The notes under the pieces were generated by a model. The model worked only from the letters and a program-made list of their open reading frames with translations. It was not told where the DNA came from and did not search any database. A stretch of 32,459 nt of DNA from a virus: IMG/VR virus record IMGVR_UViG_3300032288_001394, positions 1 through 32,459 of that record; one strand, 5' to 3'. Both the position numbers and the translations under genes were made by a program. How positions within the stretch are numbered: position 1 is the stretch's first letter; every line of letters starts with the position of its first letter. This document shows, in pieces, positions 29,438 to 32,459 of this stretch.

Positions 29438-30431
29438 TGTCCTAAACGCTGGCGGATCTATAAGTCCTCTAGTGATTCCGGCATCCAGCAGCGGAGGCAC
29501 AGGGCTAATGAATCCATCGCCTCTTGTGTGGCGCGGTCGTCTCATTATGAATCTTCGGCAGACTAACTACATCCTGTATCACACAGAGGGTGCCAAGACT
29601 TTCAATAATCGTTGGGGTCCGCTGACGTACCTGCACCCCGAGGATGACCTGACTCTTCGCACTAAAAACTTCATGTGTGAGTTGGACCCCGAGACACTGA
29701 CCGTCTCGCGCTATACAGAAGTTGACAGCACGATGTTTGATAAGGCTCCCCTGTGGACGTTCGTCGGCCTAGAGGATGCGCGACTGATGGAGTGGGACGG
29801 CGTTCTTGGAATGTGCGGTGTCCGACGAGATACAACCGGACACGGAGAAGGTCGCATGGAGTTCTCCACCATCGAGATTGATGAAGAGAACTGGGTCGTG
29901 CGCGAGGTGGACCGCTGGCGCATCCCGGCTCCCGGTGCGAATGACTCGTACTGCGAAAAGAACTGGATGCCGATTCTTGACATGCCGTGGCACTGGGTGA
30001 AGTGGACAAATCCCACCGAGATTGTTCGTGCTAACCGTTCGACTCTTGGCTGTGAGCAGGTGTTGCACAAGGTTCATCGCTATGTAAGTCAATCTGACAT
30101 GCGTGGCGGATCGCAGGTAGTGCGCTGGAGTGACTATCGCATCGCTGTGATCCACGAGGTCAACCTGTGGAAGAACTACTTAGAGCAGAAAGATGGTGCT
30201 TACGCGCACCGACTTGTCGTGTGGGACCAAGACTGGAACCTTGTTGGCGTATCACCGGAACGATGGTCCTTCATGTCCGGTGACATCGAGTTCTGCTCTG
30301 GTGCTGTGGTTTGGGAGAACGATCTTCTACTGACTTTTGGATTCCAAGACAACAGCGCACATCTGCTTCGAGTCCCTGCTGATGTGGTTGACAAGATGGT
30401 CGCGGAGGCGGTGGCTCATGTTTCAGCATGA
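29424..30431 (+). CDS. GH130-like beta-propeller protein (glycosidase/phosphorylase-like), copy 2
   Basis: 335 aa. The same ordered motifs as the minus-strand copy: MNPSPLVW (29-36), FVGLEDARLM (113-122), CEKNWMPIL (177-185), VIHEVNLW (242-249) and IEFCSGAVVWENDLLLTFG (288-306), then DNSAHLLR (309-316). GLEDAR is close to the G-x-EDPR signature of GH130. Only the segments around these motifs align well, so the duplication is old. The start is GTG at 29424 with AAGGAG 7 nt upstream. It overlaps the TPR-FkbM gene by 14 nt, a coupling that supports a joint task. Activity and substrate are unknown; a catalytic acid cannot be fixed from the sequence alone. Confidence 0.82.
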   Translation: MLLNDVLNAGGSISPLVIPASSSGGTGLMNPSPLVWRGRLIMNLRQTNYILYHTEGAKTFNNRWGPLTYLHPEDDLTLRTKNFMCELDPETLTVSRYTEVDSTMFDKAPLWTFVGLEDARLMEWDGVLGMCGVRRDTTGHGEGRMEFSTIEIDEENWVVREVDRWRIPAPGANDSYCEKNWMPILDMPWHWVKWTNPTEIVRANRSTLGCEQVLHKVHRYVSQSDMRGGSQVVRWSDYRIAVIHEVNLWKNYLEQKDGAYAHRLVVWDQDWNLVGVSPERWSFMSGDIEFCSGAVVWENDLLLTFGFQDNSAHLLRVPADVVDKMVAEAVAHVSA

Positions 30432-31707
30432 CAAATACCAAGAATGGATTAGGCGCTATGCCGAAGCACCGTTTGATCCTGAGGTCAACTTTGTCATGGG
30501 CCTCATCTACGAGGACTGCGGGCAGAACGCTGGTGCTGCATCGTTCTATATTCGCACCGCTGAGTTTGGGTACAGGACACACCAACTGCTTGCGTATGAG
30601 GCACTACTGAGACTGTCCGGCGTCATCGACAGGCAGTCTCACCGATTCTTCAGCGCACGAGGTGCTCTGCTTCGAGCCATTGCTCTTGAGCCAAAGCGTC
30701 CCGAGGGATACTTTCTTCTATCGCGGATGTACGAGCGAGTGCCTGAGTATGAGGACGCTTACTTCATTGCGTCGATGGGACTTGCTAATGCTGACTTCAC
30801 GGTTGGACCGCTGCGCTCATTCATTGACTACCCCGGCGTACACGCGCTGGTATTCGAGAAGGCAGTTGCAGGTTGGTGGGTCGGGCACAAGCAAGAGTCG
30901 CTTGAATTGTTTTTGACTCTCAACAAGTTGGAGATGGACCCGACGCATCGTCAGGCTGTGAATGCCAACCTTCGCAATCTTGGATACGCGCACGAGATTC
31001 TTGAAGGTAGCGATGTTCCCAGAGGAGATCTCTGCTTTGATATCGGAGCAAACCGTGGAGAAGCAACTGCTGTGGCTCTCAACTATGGATACAAAACGGT
31101 AGTCGCTTTAGAGCCTGCTCCGCGTATCTACAACACGCTTGCTAGTAACTACGAAAACGACGACAGGGTTGTCTGCCTTGATCTTGCGGTGTCAGACACT
31201 GACTGGGATACCGTCAGGTTTTACGAGGCCGAAGAAGATGGACTCTCGACCTTGAACATTGACTGGCTGACCGCCGACGATGCTCGCTATAAGGGAAAGC
31301 CGTTCCATGAGGTCGAGGCTCAGACAATCACGATGGACACGCTCATCGAAGAGTACGGTCTACCGGAACTGGTCAAGATTGACGTAGAGGGCGCTGAGGA
31401 CTGGGTACTTCGAGGGCTGACCAAGAAGCCGGGAAATTTGGCGTTTGAGTGGCATGTAGAGGAACTTCCCAAGGTCTTTGAGATGCTGTGCCGACTACGA
31501 GATGTCAACGGCTATACCGAATACGGACTTCAATATATTACGCACCATCTTCACGCTCCCCGCGAGTACAGGCCGCTGGAGAACTTGACTCTGGAAGAAC
31601 TCCTGTCTTGGCACGAAGAGGCCAAGGGTCCGTGGGAGTCTGGTGGCTGGATCGACGGAGGACGACTGAGGGCAACTGCCGATGCCGGAATGATGTGGGT
31701 CAGGTAG
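30418..31707 (+). CDS. TPR domain - FkbM-type methyltransferase fusion
   Basis: 429 aa from the chosen ATG at 30418, where GGAGG lies 9 nt upstream; the frame is open further left to an ATG at 30337, but that would overlap the propeller gene by 95 nt. Residues 1-195 hold helical TPR-like repeats (ALLRAIALEPKRPEGYFLLS, YFIASMGLANADF). Residues 203-420 are an FkbM methyltransferase: LCFDIGANRGE (205-215), VVALEPAPRIYNTL (228-241), TITMDTLIEEY and VKIDVEGAEDWVL (319-331). FkbM enzymes O-methylate sugars in polysaccharides and glycans, and TPR-FkbM fusions occur beside glycosyltransferase genes. Together with the propeller protein just upstream this suggests action on a glycan. Confidence 0.9.
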   Translation: MFQHDKYQEWIRRYAEAPFDPEVNFVMGLIYEDCGQNAGAASFYIRTAEFGYRTHQLLAYEALLRLSGVIDRQSHRFFSARGALLRAIALEPKRPEGYFLLSRMYERVPEYEDAYFIASMGLANADFTVGPLRSFIDYPGVHALVFEKAVAGWWVGHKQESLELFLTLNKLEMDPTHRQAVNANLRNLGYAHEILEGSDVPRGDLCFDIGANRGEATAVALNYGYKTVVALEPAPRIYNTLASNYENDDRVVCLDLAVSDTDWDTVRFYEAEEDGLSTLNIDWLTADDARYKGKPFHEVEAQTITMDTLIEEYGLPELVKIDVEGAEDWVLRGLTKKPGNLAFEWHVEELPKVFEMLCRLRDVNGYTEYGLQYITHHLHAPREYRPLENLTLEELLSWHEEAKGPWESGGWIDGGRLRATADAGMMWVR

Positions 31708-31812
31708 TTCAGAGTTTTATTGTAAAGATCTCTACGTTATCTAGTTGAGACTTTGCGCCCTTTCCTTATGGGTTTGGCGGATGTATGATTGGGGCCACCA
31801 TAGGAGGATGAA
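31708..31812. other. Intergenic gap, 105 nt, possible promoter
   Basis: No gene. AAAGATCTC and GAGACTTT can pair with one bulge (about 31725-31763), a weak hairpin without a U-run. TATGAT at 31784-31789 is a good -10 candidate for the small genes that follow; no clear -35. Confidence 0.35.
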
Positions 31813-31962
31813 ATGACAAATTCCAGAGGCGAAGTCGCCGCATGGGTCAACCATGAAGACACGGCGTTCGTGTCTATTCTTGCTGAGGTGATTATGGAGA
31901 ACAAGGGTCTTTACGCATTTGATGTCAGGGAAGATGTGCTTTGTGTGGTGAGGCTTCCATGA
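31813..31962 (+). CDS. Hypothetical protein, 49 aa
   Basis: A short gene with AGGAGG 5-6 nt before its ATG. It encodes 49 residues of mixed helix and strand (SILAEVIMENKGL, then DVLCVVRLP). Its stop overlaps the start of the next gene as ATGA (31959-31962), which supports translation coupling. Function unknown. Confidence 0.75.
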   Translation: MTNSRGEVAAWVNHEDTAFVSILAEVIMENKGLYAFDVREDVLCVVRLP

Positions 31963-32369
31963 ACGGTGGAATGGGGTGGACCTGCCCTAAGTGCAGCCGT
32001 GTGTATGCGCCATCAGTGCAGTCCTGCACGTCATGCCCGCCTACCTCGGTCTGGTCGTACGTTGTGTCTACTGGATCAGACAGTAAAGCAACAGCGTCTT
32101 TGGACCTCTTGAAGAGTCTTGCAGAGGATAAGAATGAGACCCTTCCAAAGAGCACCTTTGTAAGCGGATCTGAAAAACTCGTTGCTTTCTTCTCGTTCGG
32201 TAGCACAGCGCCAGAAGCAATTAGGTCTATGGCCGATGGTCTGGAGGAGGCTGGAATTGAGTTTGTCGATGGGCTTTCTATCTCGTACGAGTATGATATT
32301 TCTGAAGAACATGAGTACGTTGTGACAGCCTATGTCTATCCCTACAGAGCATCAAAGGAGACGCTGTGA
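31959..32369 (+). CDS. Zinc-ribbon protein, 136 aa
   Basis: The ATG at 31959 is preferred because it gives the ATGA coupling and starts just before the ribbon; an earlier ATG at 31941 would add six residues. CPKC (9-12) and CTSC (23-26) form a compact zinc ribbon after GWT. The rest splits into a helical part (ATASLDLLKSLAEDK, EAIRSMADGLEEAG) and a strand-rich end (VVTAYVYPYR). Not recognised beyond the ribbon. It ends with a GTGA overlap into the next gene. Confidence 0.8.
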   Translation: MNGGMGWTCPKCSRVYAPSVQSCTSCPPTSVWSYVVSTGSDSKATASLDLLKSLAEDKNETLPKSTFVSGSEKLVAFFSFGSTAPEAIRSMADGLEEAGIEFVDGLSISYEYDISEEHEYVVTAYVYPYRASKETL

Positions 32370-32459
32370 AGATTCTTTCTGTCTTGTTCTCAGTAGTAGG
32401 TTTTCTAGCGCTTGTTCTTGGATTCGCGTCGGCTGTGTCAGCCGTGTGGTCCGAGGACA
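32366..32459 (+). CDS. Membrane or exported protein, N-terminal fragment
   Basis: The GTG at 32366 has AAGGAG 5 nt upstream and overlaps the previous stop. Only 31 residues are in the window: a basic start (MKI) and a hydrophobic stretch of ~22 residues (LSVLFSVVGFLALVLGFASA), i.e. a signal peptide or membrane anchor. The rest is cut off. Confidence 0.65.
   Translation, partial: MKILSVLFSVVGFLALVLGFASAVSAVWSED

Noticed and set aside
30337-30417. Upstream start of the TPR-FkbM gene at 30337
   Set aside because: It would overlap the propeller gene by 95 nt and lacks a ribosome-binding site; the ATG at 30418 has GGAGG at the right distance.
31941-31958. Upstream start of the zinc-ribbon gene at 31941
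   Set aside because: The ATG at 31959 forms the usual ATGA coupling with the preceding gene and begins just before the conserved ribbon.

Overview
The window looks like part of the genome of a tailed bacteriophage of an actinobacterial host. The phage assignment rests on a large terminase subunit, phage-type tail fibre proteins and a complete phage replication/recombination set. The actinobacterial host is inferred from two WhiB-type iron-sulfur regulators (a family confined to Actinobacteria and their phages), frequent GTG starts and a possible leaderless terminase transcript. No integrase, tRNA, rRNA, insertion sequence or CRISPR array was seen.

Layout. (1) 3-1730, plus strand: the 3' part of a tail fibre-like gene cut by the window edge, meeting the next block stop-to-stop. 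(2) 19484 down to 1727, minus strand: a long, tightly packed run. Read in transcription order it holds a one-TM (holin-like) protein, a small HTH protein, a metallophosphoesterase, a giant proline-poor collagen-like fibre of 1804 aa, a coiled-coil peptide, a zinc-site protein, a 58-aa protein missed by length cut-offs, family A DNA polymerase, a deaminase, a RuvC-like resolvase, a SNF2 helicase, a RecB/Cas4-like Fe-S nuclease, a Sak4-like ATPase, a DUF669-like ssDNA-binding protein, several small proteins, and two WhiB proteins. (3) 19674-22507, plus strand: an excisionase-like HTH protein coupled to a prim-pol/SF3 helicase, fired from a divergent AT-rich region (19485-19664) that may be a switch or origin. 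(4) 25633 down to 22504, minus: a double-HTH protein (possible small terminase), a strong terminator, then the terminase large subunit split by a class 3 intein. (5) 28131 down to 25726, minus: dCMP deaminase, a 51-aa basic protein, a SAM methyltransferase and a GH130-like propeller protein. (6) 28224-32459, plus: a small unknown, a secreted lysozyme-like protein, a strong terminator, a small unknown, a second GH130-like propeller, a TPR-FkbM methyltransferase, then small zinc-ribbon and membrane proteins running off the edge.

How the genes work together. The polymerase, primase-helicase, SSB, Sak4, RecB-like nuclease, SNF2 helicase and resolvase form a self-contained DNA replication and recombination module; the deaminases feed nucleotide metabolism. 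The most unusual content is the split carbohydrate-type cassette (two paralogous GH130-like propeller proteins plus two methyltransferases), which could modify a glycan on host or virion. Others are the class 3 intein lying exactly in the terminase P-loop, a WhiB fused to an extra zinc ribbon, and a collagen fibre carrying C1q-like and intramolecular-chaperone domains.

All product names are from reading motifs by eye; no database search was run.
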